Assembly: GCA_028865375.1 (NCBI GenBank) | Contig: JAGWKJ010000006.1 | Location: 1-19,580 of the forward strand | DNA from: Hyphomicrobiales bacterium | GTDB taxonomy: Bacteria > Pseudomonadota > Alphaproteobacteria > Rhizobiales > Beijerinckiaceae | Reading direction: 5' to 3' | DNA length: 19,580 bases | Part shown: positions 1 through 9,805 of the stretch, piece by piece | Position numbering within the stretch: position 1 is the stretch's first letter | Layout of the letters: each line of letters starts with the position of its first letter | Position numbers and translations under genes: made by a program | The notes under the pieces: generated by a model | Told to the model about the DNA's origin: nothing | The model's database searches: none | What the model saw: the letters and a program-made list of their open reading frames with translations, nothing else

Positions 1-423
1 GGCGCGCGGATTCTGGTCGCCACCATGCGCACCCATGGCGCCCATTGCGCGCTGGTGTCGGGCGGCTTCACGGTCTTCACCGGGCCTATCGCCGAGCTGC
101 TGGGATTCCACGAACATCGGTCCAACGCGCTGATCGTCGAGGGCGGCCGTTTCGCCGGCCGCGTCGCGCGGCCGATCCTCGGCCGCGAAGCCAAGCTCGC
201 CGCGTTGCGCGAGATCGCGGCGCGGCTCGGCCTCGCGCCGGGCGAGACGCTCGCCGTCGGCGACGGCGCCAACGACCTCGCGATGCTCGAAGCCGCGGGG
301 CTGGGCGTCGCCTATCGCGCCAAGCCCGCCGTGGCGGCGGCCGCGCACGCGCGCATCGACCGCGCCGACCTGACCGCGCTGCTCTACGCGCAGGGCTATC
401 GCCCGGAAGACTTCGCCGCCTGA
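1..423 (+). CDS. serB: Phosphoserine phosphatase SerB, C-terminal part (5' end outside window)
   Basis: This is the 3' portion of a HAD-superfamily phosphatase; the reading frame is open from base 1, so the start lies upstream. About 140 residues are visible. The segment with ALVSGGFTVF is the SerB motif II region, where the Ser contacts phosphate, and VGDGANDLAML is HAD motif IV with the Mg-binding aspartates. The nucleophile motif DxDxT would lie in the missing N-terminal part. SerB carries out the last step of serine synthesis, O-phosphoserine to serine plus phosphate, in the cytoplasm. The two earlier enzymes, SerC and SerA, are encoded on the same strand 12 kb downstream. Its 3' end overlaps the convergent glycosylase gene by 28 bp. 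Confidence in the family is high because of motif IV and the typical C-terminus. Confidence 0.93.
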   Translation, partial: GARILVATMRTHGAHCALVSGGFTVFTGPIAELLGFHEHRSNALIVEGGRFAGRVARPILGREAKLAALREIAARLGLAPGETLAVGDGANDLAMLEAAGLGVAYRAKPAVAAAAHARIDRADLTALLYAQGYRPEDFAA

Positions 424-1073
424 GCGGCCGCGCGGACGGCGACGCGGCGGGAATCGTACCACGCCCACAGGACGCGCGCGGCGACCGCGCGATGGGGCCG
501 CCAGGGCCTGGCGATCTTCTCGAGGCGCTCGGGGTCGGGCCGCTTGCGCAGGCGCTTGGCCTGCCGTACCGCCTCCTGGAGCGCGACGTCGCCGACCGGC
601 CAGACGTCGGGATGGCCGTGGCAGAACATCAGGTAGACGTCGGCCGTCCACGGCCCGACGCCCTTGACCGAGCGCAGCGCGCCATGGGCGGCCTCGGCGT
701 CGAGCCCGTGCAAGGCGTCGAGCGCCAACGCGCCCGAAACCACGGCCGCGCCGATGGCGCGCATCGTGCGCGCCTTGGGCTTCGACAGGCCGCAGGCGGC
801 GAAGGCGGAATCTTCCGCGCCTGCGAGGCGTTCCGCCTCGAGACGGCCGAAGCCGGCCTCGAAGCGCGCCCAGATCGCCGCCGCGCTGGCGGTGGAGACT
901 TGCTGCGATACCACGATGCGGCACAGGCCCTCGACGCCGCCCGGCCGCCGGCGCAACGGCGGCGTGCCGCCTTCGGCGACGAGCCGCGCGAACAACCCGT
1001 CGTCGCGCGCGAGCAGCCCTTCGAGTTCGCGCGCGAGATCGGCCTCGTCGGCGATGACGGCGCGCGGGGCCAC
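396..1073 (-). CDS. DNA-3-methyladenine glycosylase 2 family protein (AlkA-like, HhH-GPD)
   Basis: This base-excision repair enzyme is predicted to remove alkylated bases such as 3-methyladenine from DNA. With the GTG start at 1073 it has 225 residues, usual for the short alphaproteobacterial form without AlkA's N-terminal domain. The HhH-GPD fold is visible: CRIVVSQQVS (51-60) early in the domain, the hairpin-helix-hairpin SVKGVGPWTA (135-144), and the catalytic aspartate D162 in WPVGDVALQ. No FeS-cluster cysteines follow, which argues against EndoIII or MutY. The start was chosen because the upstream DUF1178 gene ends at 1076; the TTG at 1079 is an alternative that would overlap that stop. 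It is the last gene of the grxC-DUF1178-glycosylase run and converges with serB, overlapping it by 28 bp. Substrate range cannot be read from the sequence. Confidence 0.88.
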   Translation of the reverse strand: MAPRAVIADEADLARELEGLLARDDGLFARLVAEGGTPPLRRRPGGVEGLCRIVVSQQVSTASAAAIWARFEAGFGRLEAERLAGAEDSAFAACGLSKPKARTMRAIGAAVVSGALALDALHGLDAEAAHGALRSVKGVGPWTADVYLMFCHGHPDVWPVGDVALQEAVRQAKRLRKRPDPERLEKIARPWRPHRAVAARVLWAWYDSRRVAVRAAAQAAKSSGR

Positions 1074-1075
1074 GC

Positions 1076-1495
1076 TCAATTGCCGCCGTCGGGCGCGGGC
1101 GGCAGGGGCATCACCGGCACGCCGTCCTCGACGAGGTCGCGCGCTTCCCTCGCGGTCGCCTCGCCGCGGATCGGCCGCTCCTCGATCTCGCCCGCGTGCA
1201 TCTTGCGCGCCTGTCGGGGGAAGTCGCCGCCGACGTCTTCCGTGCGCGCCATCACCGCCTCTCGCCAGCCCTTGAAGGCGGCGCGCAACGCGCGATGCCC
1301 GGCGGCCTCGCCGTCGGCGGGCGGCGCGGCGCCGCCGACCAGCGCCGGCGCCATCAGCGCCTTGCGCACGTCCGAGCGGCCGCAGGTCGGGCAATCGACC
1401 GCGCCCTTGGCGAGTTGGTCGTCGCAGGAGGCGGCGTCCGAGAACCACGCTTGGAAGGCATGGCCCCTCGCGCACACGAAATCATAACGGATCAT
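1076..1495 (-). CDS. DUF1178 family protein, zinc-ribbon-like N-terminus
   Basis: This small protein of 139 residues has the typical DUF1178 opening MIRYDFVCARGHAFQAWF. Four cysteines, C8, C24 and the CPTC pair C35/C38, suggest a small zinc-binding knuckle, followed by the family's KALMAP segment. The middle is Ala-rich and probably helical; the C-terminus is Pro-rich. Its function is unknown and no catalytic motif is visible. It begins 4 bp after the grxC stop and ends 2 bp before the GTG of the glycosylase, so the three genes are almost certainly one transcript. The start ATG at 1495 matches the conserved family N-terminus although no clear ribosome-binding site precedes it. The link to glutaredoxin suggests a redox or metal-related role, but that is inference only. 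Confidence 0.88.
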   Translation of the reverse strand: MIRYDFVCARGHAFQAWFSDAASCDDQLAKGAVDCPTCGRSDVRKALMAPALVGGAAPPADGEAAGHRALRAAFKGWREAVMARTEDVGGDFPRQARKMHAGEIEERPIRGEATAREARDLVEDGVPVMPLPPAPDGGN

Positions 1496-1499
1496 GCGT

Positions 1500-1760
1500 T
1501 CAGGCGCCGGTCAGCAGCGGATCGAGGCCGCCGGCGCGGTCGAGCGCGTAGAGGTCGTCGCAGCCCCCGACGTGGCGTTCGTCCACGAAGATCTGCGGCA
1601 CCGTGGAGCATCCGCCGGCGCGCTCCGCCATCCTGGCCTGCAAATCCGGGGCGCCGTCGACGGGGATCTCGCGGAACGGCGCGCCCTTTTGGCGCAACAG
1701 CTCCTTGGCCATCGCGCAATAGCCGCAGGTCGCCTTGGTATAAATCTCGATGTCGGGCAT
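1500..1760 (-). CDS. grxC: Glutaredoxin 3 (GrxC)
   Basis: An 86-residue thioredoxin-fold protein that uses glutathione to reduce protein disulfides in the cytoplasm. The active site is C12-G-Y-C15, a dithiol type in which Gly replaces the more usual Pro of CPYC. The cis-proline is in STVPQIF (P55) and the glutathione-binding GGCDDL segment is at 65-70. Two extra cysteines, C51 just before the cis-Pro loop and C67, are visible. Length is standard for GrxC. The ATG at 1760 has a GAGG about 10 nt upstream. A plausible own promoter lies in the short gap behind comF. It is followed 4 bp later by the DUF1178 gene. Identity is very secure; CGYC is an uncommon but known active-site variant. Confidence 0.95.
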   Translation of the reverse strand: MPDIEIYTKATCGYCAMAKELLRQKGAPFREIPVDGAPDLQARMAERAGGCSTVPQIFVDERHVGGCDDLYALDRAGGLDPLLTGA

Positions 1761-1798
1761 GGGACGATCGCCTCGGGAACGTTGGAAGGCCGGCCTCC

Positions 1799-1827
1799 AA
1801 TATAGGGAGGCGTCACGCGCCCGTCAC
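1799..1827 (-). promoter_or_regulatory. Putative sigma-70 promoter for grxC operon
   Basis: On the minus strand, GTGACG (-35, bases 1827-1822) is followed after exactly 17 bp by TATATT (-10, bases 1804-1799). The -10 lies in the loop of an inverted repeat, GCCTCC at 1793-1798 and GGAGGC at 1806-1811. Transcription would start near 1792, leaving a leader of about 30 nt before the grxC ATG. The -35 overlaps the end of comF. The hairpin could instead be an intercistronic structure of a comF-grxC transcript. The assignment rests on motif match and spacing only. Confidence 0.45.
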
Positions 1828-2538
1828 GACCCGGGCGAACACCAGCGCGTCGACCCGCGCCGCCCCGGCCCTCAGGAGCGCCCGGCTGGCCGCGTTGGCG
1901 GTGGCGCCCGAGGTCAGCACGTCGTCCACCAGCACGATCCTGGCGCCGTCGAGGCGCGCGCCCGAGGCCTCGGGAACCCTGAACGCGCCCTGCATGTTGT
2001 CCGCGCGCTGGACGCGCGTGCGCCCGACCTGGCTTGGCGTCGACTTGACGCGCGCCAGCGCGAACGGGTCGTGACGCACGCCGCTCGCGCGCGCGATCTC
2101 GCGGCCGAGCTCCGCCGCCTGGTTGAACCGCCGGCGCCACAGCCGGAACGGGTGCAGCGGGATCGGCACGACGAGGTCCGCGTCGGCGAGCAGTTCCGCG
2201 CCGGCGCGCGCCATCCAGCGACCCATCGGGCGCGCGAGATCGCCGCGATCGCCGTATTTCAGGCCGTGCACCAGCGCGCGCACCGGGCCGTCGTCGAACA
2301 GCGCGACGCAGCGCGCGCGGCCGTAGACCGGTGGATCCGCCGCCGCCTGCGGGGAGATCAGCCCGTCGCCGTAATGCACCGGGAACGGCGTGCCGAGCCG
2401 CTCGCAATAGGGTCGCGCGACGAAGTGCATCCGCCGCCAGCAGGCCGCGCACAGCGCGCCGGGCGCGGCGGTGGCCGCCGAACAGGCGAGGCAGGTCGGG
2501 GGAAACAGCAGCTCGACGACCCGGCGCGTCGCCGCCAT
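1813..2538 (-). CDS. comF: ComF family protein (phosphoribosyltransferase-like)
   Basis: A 241-residue protein of the ComF/GntX family. Cysteines C16, C19, C30 and C33 (CLAC and CAAC pairs) form the N-terminal zinc-binding domain. The PIPLHP segment (125-130), RFNQAAELG (137-145) and the PRPP-binding loop VLVDDVLTSGAT (202-213) are the conserved family blocks. In naturally competent bacteria ComF is needed for DNA uptake and helps convert incoming single strands; in many alphaproteobacteria it is kept without a known competence operon, and no other competence gene is seen here. It lies 183 bp downstream of ahcY on the same strand and 52 bp upstream of grxC. The ATG at 2538 fits the family N-terminus but has no obvious Shine-Dalgarno sequence. 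Confidence 0.9.
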   Translation of the reverse strand: MAATRRVVELLFPPTCLACSAATAAPGALCAACWRRMHFVARPYCERLGTPFPVHYGDGLISPQAAADPPVYGRARCVALFDDGPVRALVHGLKYGDRGDLARPMGRWMARAGAELLADADLVVPIPLHPFRLWRRRFNQAAELGREIARASGVRHDPFALARVKSTPSQVGRTRVQRADNMQGAFRVPEASGARLDGARIVLVDDVLTSGATANAASRALLRAGAARVDALVFARVVTGA

Positions 2539-2643
2539 CGCGGCGCGCGAAACGGCGGACGCGCGCGCGACGGAAGTCGCGGCGCCGGTCGCGTTCGGGT
2601 CGGGGACTGCAGTCGAAATCGTCGCTCTCCCTCCCTCACGCTA

Positions 2644-2709
2644 GCGCGCGGGCGGGCGGCGGGGAAGCGGCGGTCGCGACCGATCGCCGGACGCTCGCCC
2701 GCCGCGCGC
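2644..2709. repeat. Long GC-rich inverted repeat between ahcY and comF
   Basis: Bases 2644-2658 and 2696-2709 are complementary over 14 bp with one bulged G. The 37-base loop contains a perfect 12-bp palindrome, cggtcgcgaccg, at 2671-2682. It starts 13 bp after the ahcY stop and could form a stable 3' structure on the ahcY transcript. There is no T-run on either side, so it is not a classic intrinsic terminator; it may stabilise the mRNA end or act with Rho. GC-rich sequence makes chance pairing more likely, hence the modest confidence. Confidence 0.35.
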
Positions 2710-2721
2710 AACCGCCCCCGC

Positions 2722-4125
<1,404 letters not shown>

Positions 4126-4188
4126 GGCGGAATGGTCCGGTCTTGAGGTGGCGGCCTCTTACCAGCGCCGACCCACGGACGCAATAAA

Positions 4189-4210
4189 CACATAAACATT
4201 TCTTTATGTG
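4189..4210. promoter_or_regulatory. SahR-like operator upstream of ahcY
   Basis: CACATAAA at 4189-4196 and TTTATGTG at 4203-4210 form a perfect 8-bp inverted repeat with a 6-bp spacer. It sits in an AT-rich island within otherwise very GC-rich DNA, 64 bp upstream of the ahcY start and 125 bp upstream of rpoN. SahR, an ArsR-type repressor of S-adenosylhomocysteine and methionine genes in Proteobacteria, is recalled to bind palindromes of the ATAAAG-N4-CTTTAT type, which this resembles; the exact consensus is from memory. No sahR gene is in the window. The site probably overlaps the ahcY promoter, whose -35 and -10 I could not fix with confidence. Confidence 0.6.
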
Positions 4211-4335
4211 ATAGATGCGCAACTTTTTGTTTACCGCACCGGCCGAACTGCGAAGCGGGAGGAGACTCTTCGCCCCTGGCCCATTAAGATGGCGAAGCAA
4301 GAAACGGGCCGAAGGCCCAGTGAGGCGTGCGTACG

Positions 4336-5865
4336 ATGGCCTTGTCCGCCAAGTTGATGATGCGACAGGGCCAATCGCTGGTAATGACGCCGCAGCTCTT
4401 GCAGGCGATCAAGCTGCTGCAATTCTCCACCGTCGAGCTGGCCGCGTTCGTGGAAGACGAACTGGAGAAAAACCCCGTCCTTTCGCGCATCGAGGAGTCG
4501 GAAAGCGCATTTGGCGACGATCTGACGCTGCCGACCGCGGCTTCCGATGACGGCCCGAGCGTCGCCGATTGGGTGGCCGACAGCGACGCCGAGGCGCGCG
4601 CGACGGGCATCGACGCGGTCCGCGACGATTTCGTCGAGCCTGATCGGATCCCCTCCGCCCAAGAGGCGACGACCCAGGCCGGCGCGCCCGACGGTCTGTC
4701 GCAATCGGCCTGGACGGGCGTGGCGACTTCGACGGCGGGCGGCGGAGGCGAGGCGCCCGACCTCGAAGCCTATGTCGCGGCGCCCACCGGCCTGCACGAA
4801 CATCTCGCCGCCCAGGTCGGCCTCGCCTTCGCCGATCCGGCCGACCGCCTGATCGCCGCCGCGCTGATCGCGCGCATCGCGCCCTCGGGCTATTTCGACG
4901 GCGACGTGGCGGAGGTGGCGACCGCGCTCGGCGCGCCGGTCGGCCGGGTCGAGGCGGCGCTGGCGCGCATCCGGCGGCTCGATCCGGCAGGTGTCGGCGC
5001 GCGCGACCTCGCCGAATGCCTGCTCGCCCAGCTCGAAGAGCGCGACCGCGCCGACCCCGCGATGCGCGCGCTGGTCGCCAACCTGCCGCTGCTCGCCAAG
5101 CGAGACTGGGCGGCGCTGCGGCGGCTGTGCGGCGTCGACGACGAGGATCTCGCCGACATGGCCGCCGAGATCCGGCGGCTCGAACCGAAGCCAGGCCGCG
5201 CCTTCGGCGCCGATCCGGTCGTGGTGGCGGTGGCCGACGTGTTCGTGACCGAGGCGCCCGACGGCTCTTGGCGCGTCGAACTCAATTCCGACGCGCTGCC
5301 GCGCGTGCTGGTCGACCGCGCCTATGCCGCCCGCGTCGTGCGCGGCGCCAAGCGGGAGGACGACCGCCGTTTCGTGCAGCAGAAGCTGCAGGACGCGCAA
5401 TGGCTGACGCGCAGCCTCGACCAGCGCGCCCGCACCATCCTGAAGGTCGCCTCCGAGATCGTGCGCAAGCAGGACGGGTTCCTGGCCCACGGCGTCGAAC
5501 GGCTGCGCCCGATGAACCTGCGCGACGTGGCCGAGGAGATCGGCCTCCACGAATCCACCGTGTCGCGCGTCACCTCGAACAAATGGGTGCGCACGCCGCG
5601 CGGCCTGTTCGAGATGAAATATTTCTTCACCAACGCGGTGGCGGCCGCGGACGGCGGCGACGGCGTGTCGGCGGAGGCGGTGCGCCACCGCATCCGCCGG
5701 CTGGTGGAGGCGGAAGATCCCGCGAGGCCGCTCGCCGACGAGGCGCTGGTGAAGATGCTGCACGAGGGCGGCGTCGAGGTCGCACGGCGCACGGTGGCGA
5801 AATATCGCGAGAGCCTCGGCATCGCCTCGTCCTCCGCGCGGCGGCGCGTCGCCGCCCGAGTTTGA
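4336..5865 (+). CDS. rpoN: RNA polymerase sigma-54 factor RpoN
   Basis: A 509-residue alternative sigma factor that directs RNA polymerase to -24/-12 promoters and needs enhancer-binding activators. Region I at the N-terminus shows the Gln/Leu-rich QSLVMTPQLLQAIKLLQFS and the ELEKNP helix, which contact activators. An acidic, low-conservation region II follows (roughly 50-140). The core-binding domain leads to the helix-turn-helix around NLRDVAEEIGLHESTVSRVTS, and the RpoN box ARRTVAKYRE is at 483-492 near the C-terminus. The start is the ATG at 4336, matching the MALS opening common in alphaproteobacteria, with TGAGG about 10 nt upstream; a GTG at 4327 is less likely. The usual downstream partners hpf and ptsN are absent; a sugar kinase follows after 50 bp. 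Confidence 0.97.
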   Translation: MALSAKLMMRQGQSLVMTPQLLQAIKLLQFSTVELAAFVEDELEKNPVLSRIEESESAFGDDLTLPTAASDDGPSVADWVADSDAEARATGIDAVRDDFVEPDRIPSAQEATTQAGAPDGLSQSAWTGVATSTAGGGGEAPDLEAYVAAPTGLHEHLAAQVGLAFADPADRLIAAALIARIAPSGYFDGDVAEVATALGAPVGRVEAALARIRRLDPAGVGARDLAECLLAQLEERDRADPAMRALVANLPLLAKRDWAALRRLCGVDDEDLADMAAEIRRLEPKPGRAFGADPVVVAVADVFVTEAPDGSWRVELNSDALPRVLVDRAYAARVVRGAKREDDRRFVQQKLQDAQWLTRSLDQRARTILKVASEIVRKQDGFLAHGVERLRPMNLRDVAEEIGLHESTVSRVTSNKWVRTPRGLFEMKYFFTNAVAAADGGDGVSAEAVRHRIRRLVEAEDPARPLADEALVKMLHEGGVEVARRTVAKYRESLGIASSSARRRVAARV

Positions 5866-5915
5866 CGGAAGGCGGCGCCGCTGCCACAAGCCGCCCGCCC
5901 CGGGGGGACCCATCC

Positions 5916-6920
5916 ATGACAGCCGTGAAATACGACGTGCTCGGCGTCGGCAACGCGCTCGTCGACGTGCTCGCGCCGGCCGACGACGACTTCCTCGCCG
6001 CGGCGGGCATCGCCAAGGGCGCGATGACGCTGATCGACGAAGATCGCGCCGGCGCGCTCTACGCGCGGATGGCGCGCGCGACGATGGCGTCGGGCGGCTC
6101 GGCCGCCAACACGATCGCCGGCGTGGCGGGCTTCGGCGCGTCGGGCGCCTTCGTGGGCAAGGTGCGCGACGACGAATTCGGCGACGCCTTCGCCCACGAC
6201 CTGCACGCCGCCGGCGTCACGTTCGAGACCGCGCGCGCGACCCACGGCCCCTCGACGGGCCGCAGTTACATCTTCGTGTCGCCCGAGGGCGAGCGCTCGA
6301 TGAACACCTATCTCGGCGCCGGGCTCGGCCTCGACGAGGGCGACGTCGACGAGGCGCGCGTCGCCGCGTCCCGCATCGTCTATCTCGAAGGCTATCTTTG
6401 GGACCCGCCGGGCGCCAAGCGCGCGTTTCGCCGCGCGTCGAAGGTCGCGCACGCGGCCGGGCGCAGGGTCGCGCTCACGCTGTCGGACTCCTTCTGCGTA
6501 GAGCGCTGGCGCGACGAATTCCTCGGCCTGATCCGCGACGGCCTGGTCGACGTCGTGTTCGCCAACGAGGCGGAGACCAAGGCGCTCTACCGTCTCGACG
6601 GTTTCGACGACGCCTTCGCGGCGCTGGCGAAGGAGCGCGCGCTGTCGGTCGTCACGCGCGGCGCGGCGGGTTGCCTCGTCGCCGACGCCGGCAAGGTCGT
6701 CGCGGCGCCGGCGCAGACGGTCGCCAAGGTGGTCGACACCACGGGCGCCGGCGACCTGTTCGCCGCCGGCTTCCTCGTCGGCCTCGCGCGCGGCGCGCCG
6801 CACGAAGCGTCGGCCAAGCTCGGCGCCGTGGCGGCGGCCGAAATCCTCGGCCATTACGGCCCGCGCGCGCAGGGCGACCTGCGCGATCTCGCGCGCAAGG
6901 CGGGCGTCGCGGGGGTTTGA
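5916..6920 (+). CDS. Adenosine kinase (PfkB/ribokinase family)
   Basis: A 334-residue PfkB-family kinase predicted to phosphorylate adenosine to AMP with ATP. The N-terminal VLGVGNALVDVLA and the GGSAANTIAG segment are the first PfkB signature. The second signature is DTTGAGD (274-280), giving the anion hole and the catalytic base D280. The conserved LEGYLWDPP and LSDSFCV segments are typical of the alphaproteobacterial kinases annotated as adenosine kinase. The ATG at 5916 follows a run of G residues about 6 nt upstream that can serve as a ribosome-binding site. It lies 50 bp after rpoN on the same strand, so co-transcription is likely. With ahcY just beyond rpoN it fits the SAM-recycling theme. 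Another sugar or nucleoside substrate cannot be ruled out. Confidence 0.85.
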   Translation: MTAVKYDVLGVGNALVDVLAPADDDFLAAAGIAKGAMTLIDEDRAGALYARMARATMASGGSAANTIAGVAGFGASGAFVGKVRDDEFGDAFAHDLHAAGVTFETARATHGPSTGRSYIFVSPEGERSMNTYLGAGLGLDEGDVDEARVAASRIVYLEGYLWDPPGAKRAFRRASKVAHAAGRRVALTLSDSFCVERWRDEFLGLIRDGLVDVVFANEAETKALYRLDGFDDAFAALAKERALSVVTRGAAGCLVADAGKVVAAPAQTVAKVVDTTGAGDLFAAGFLVGLARGAPHEASAKLGAVAAAEILGHYGPRAQGDLRDLARKAGVAGV

Positions 6921-6953
6921 GGCGGGGCGAATGACTTGAAATAAGTTCGTCTA

Positions 6954-6982
6954 TTGACATTGTAGCCACATGACGCTACATT
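6954..6982 (+). promoter_or_regulatory. Promoter with embedded palindromic operator for the Phd/VapC module
   Basis: TTGACA, a consensus -35, at 6954-6959 is followed after 17 bp by TACATT at 6977-6982. Between and overlapping them is an inverted repeat, TGTAGC at 6961-6966 and GCTACA at 6975-6980, centred on a CATG at 6969-6972, so 16 of 20 positions are symmetric. This is the arrangement expected for autorepression by a Phd-type antitoxin and its toxin complex. A start about 7 nt after the -10 falls near base 6989, only about 2 nt before the antitoxin ATG, so the mRNA may be leaderless. Confidence 0.75.
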
Positions 6983-6990
6983 GCTAGGCA

Positions 6991-7287
6991 ATGGAAAAGA
7001 TCGGGATCCGCGCCCTCAAGAACGAGCTCAGCGCGCACATTCGCGCCGTCGAGCGTGGGCAATCGTTCTTGGTCACCGACAGGGGCGTCGTCGTGGCCGA
7101 ACTGTCGCCGCCGCGCCGCGGCTCGCACATGCGGGAGGCCGACATCGTCGCCGACTTCGAAGCGAGCGGCGCGCTCGCGCCACCCGCCAATCCGAAGGGC
7201 GTCTTGCCGGCGCCGGCCGGCGCCATGACGCTGCGGGCTTTGCTGGAAGAACTCGACGCCGCGCGCGGGGACCGTGATCTACGTTGA
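6991..7287 (+). CDS. Phd/YefM-family antitoxin of a type II toxin-antitoxin module
   Basis: A 98-residue antitoxin. The first 45 residues are a Phd/YefM DNA-binding fold: MEKIGIRALKNELSAHIRAV, then GQSFLVTDRGVVVAEL. The rest is an Ala/Pro/Gly-rich tail ending in the Leu-rich MTLRALLEELDAARGD, expected to be disordered alone and to fold onto the toxin. It is predicted to neutralise the VapC nuclease encoded next and to repress its own promoter. The ATG at 6991 has AGG only 2 nt upstream, too close for a normal ribosome-binding site, which fits a leaderless mRNA. Its last 14 bp overlap the toxin start, typical of translational coupling. The family call is secure; the exact antitoxin subgroup name is a matter of nomenclature. 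Confidence 0.9.
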   Translation: MEKIGIRALKNELSAHIRAVERGQSFLVTDRGVVVAELSPPRRGSHMREADIVADFEASGALAPPANPKGVLPAPAGAMTLRALLEELDAARGDRDLR

Positions 7288-7660
7288 CACGTCCGTCGTG
7301 CTGGCGCGGCTGTTCGCCGAGGACCGGCGCCCGCGCGAGACCCTCTGGGACGACGATCTCGTCTCGAGCCGCCTTCTCGCCTACGAAATCTTCAATCGCC
7401 TGAATGCGCGGGGTGCGGGCGTCGAAGCGCTGGCAGCCGCGCGGGCGCTGGTCGGCCGCATCCGGCTCGCTGCGATGTCCGAGGCGATGCTCTCGGACGC
7501 GATGGGGCCCCTGCCGCTCGCGCCCCGCACGCTCGACGCCCTGCACTTGGCGACGATGACCGCCTTGCGCCGCGCCGGGTTGGCGCTCCGTTTCGCGACC
7601 TTCGACGACCGGTTCGCCGCGGCCGCGAAGGCGCTGGGATTCGAGGACGAAGCGATTTAG
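7274..7660 (+). CDS. vapC: VapC-type PIN-domain toxin ribonuclease
   Basis: A 128-residue PIN-domain protein, expected to be an Mg-dependent endoribonuclease that inhibits translation when freed from its antitoxin. The acidic active-site set is present: D5 in IYVDTS, E38 in AYEIFNRL, D88 in RTLDALHLAT, and D111/D112 in TFDDRF. Length is typical for VapC. The start is GTG at 7274, inside the antitoxin gene with a 14-bp overlap, so translation is probably coupled and the toxin made in lower amount. No residue loss suggests decay, so the module looks intact. Its RNA target, often a tRNA anticodon loop or 23S rRNA, cannot be read from sequence. It ends about 50 bp before the convergent groEL terminator. 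Confidence 0.92.
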   Translation: MIYVDTSVVLARLFAEDRRPRETLWDDDLVSSRLLAYEIFNRLNARGAGVEALAAARALVGRIRLAAMSEAMLSDAMGPLPLAPRTLDALHLATMTALRRAGLALRFATFDDRFAAAAKALGFEDEAI

Positions 7661-7708
7661 GCCCGCCGCAACGGCTCGCGATCGTGCGCTTGGTCGGTTT
7701 GTGGGTCG

Positions 7709-7740
7709 AAACAAAAAGGGCGGCCCGAGGGCCGCCCTTT
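7709..7740 (-). terminator. Rho-independent terminator of groESL
   Basis: Bases 7715-7725 pair with 7730-7740 (AAAGGGCGGCC and its complement) around a 4-nt loop. On the minus strand the hairpin is followed by TTTTTGTTT, a good U-tract. It lies 34 bp after the groEL stop. On the plus strand only three T follow, so it would stop readthrough from vapC less well. Confidence 0.92.
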
Positions 7741-7774
7741 CCGATCGACGCCTTTTGACCCGGAACGGAATGGA

Positions 7775-9412
<1,638 letters not shown>

Positions 9413-9454
9413 GTGGATTGTCCTTCGAATTGGGGGGAGTTCAGGCGACTTCGG

Positions 9455-9742
9455 TCAGCCGACCACGCCCATGATGTCCGACTCCTTCATGATGAGGAGT
9501 TCCTGGCCGTCGATCTTGACCTCGGTGCCCGACCACTTGCCGAACAGCACCTTGTCGCCCTTCTTCACATCGATGGGGACCAGCTTGCCGGCCTCGTCGC
9601 GCCCGCCGGGGCCCACGGAGACGACTTCGCCTTCCTGCGGCTTTTCCTTGGCGTTGTCGGGGATGATGATGCCGCCCTTCGTCTTCTCCTCGCCGTCGAG
9701 GCGACGGACGACGACGCGGTCGTGCAGGGGACGGAATTTCAT
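9455..9742 (-). CDS. groS: Co-chaperonin GroES (10 kDa)
   Basis: A 95-residue subunit of the heptameric lid for GroEL. It opens MKFRPLHDRVVVRR; the mobile loop is EEKTKGGIIIPDNAKEKPQ, with the hydrophobic GGIIIP that binds GroEL. The core VGPGGRDEAGKLVPIDVKKG and the ending IMKESDIMGVV are standard. The ATG at 9742 is preceded by a good ribosome-binding site, GAGGGAAG. It is the first gene of the operon. A CIRCE operator and a heat-shock promoter lie 64-130 bp upstream. Identity is certain. Confidence 0.99.
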   Translation of the reverse strand: MKFRPLHDRVVVRRLDGEEKTKGGIIIPDNAKEKPQEGEVVSVGPGGRDEAGKLVPIDVKKGDKVLFGKWSGTEVKIDGQELLIMKESDIMGVVG

Positions 9743-9805
9743 GGAGTGTCTTCCCTCGAATGATACGCGCGGCGACCCGGGAGCGGGCCGTCGCTGGAGC
9801 GTCTG

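Noticed and set aside
45..1487. Very long open frames antisense to real genes, such as 45-1487, 1750-4146, 7958-9763 and 10238-11824
   Set aside because: Their translations are Arg/Ala- or Asp/His-rich with no family motif; they are shadows produced by high-GC third positions opposite serB, ahcY, groEL and leuA.
1813..2538. Natural competence locus suggested by comF
   Set aside because: No other competence gene is nearby, and lone comF genes are common in alphaproteobacteria.
4250..4335. Small hairpins before rpoN (GCGAAG with CTTCGC, and GGGCC-GAA-GGCCC) as a riboswitch
   Set aside because: The stems are short, no known motif is recognised, and they are common by chance at this GC content.
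6954..7660. Mobile island carrying the toxin-antitoxin genes
   Set aside because: No integrase, tRNA, direct repeats or flanking base-composition break is seen; the module simply sits between two housekeeping operons.
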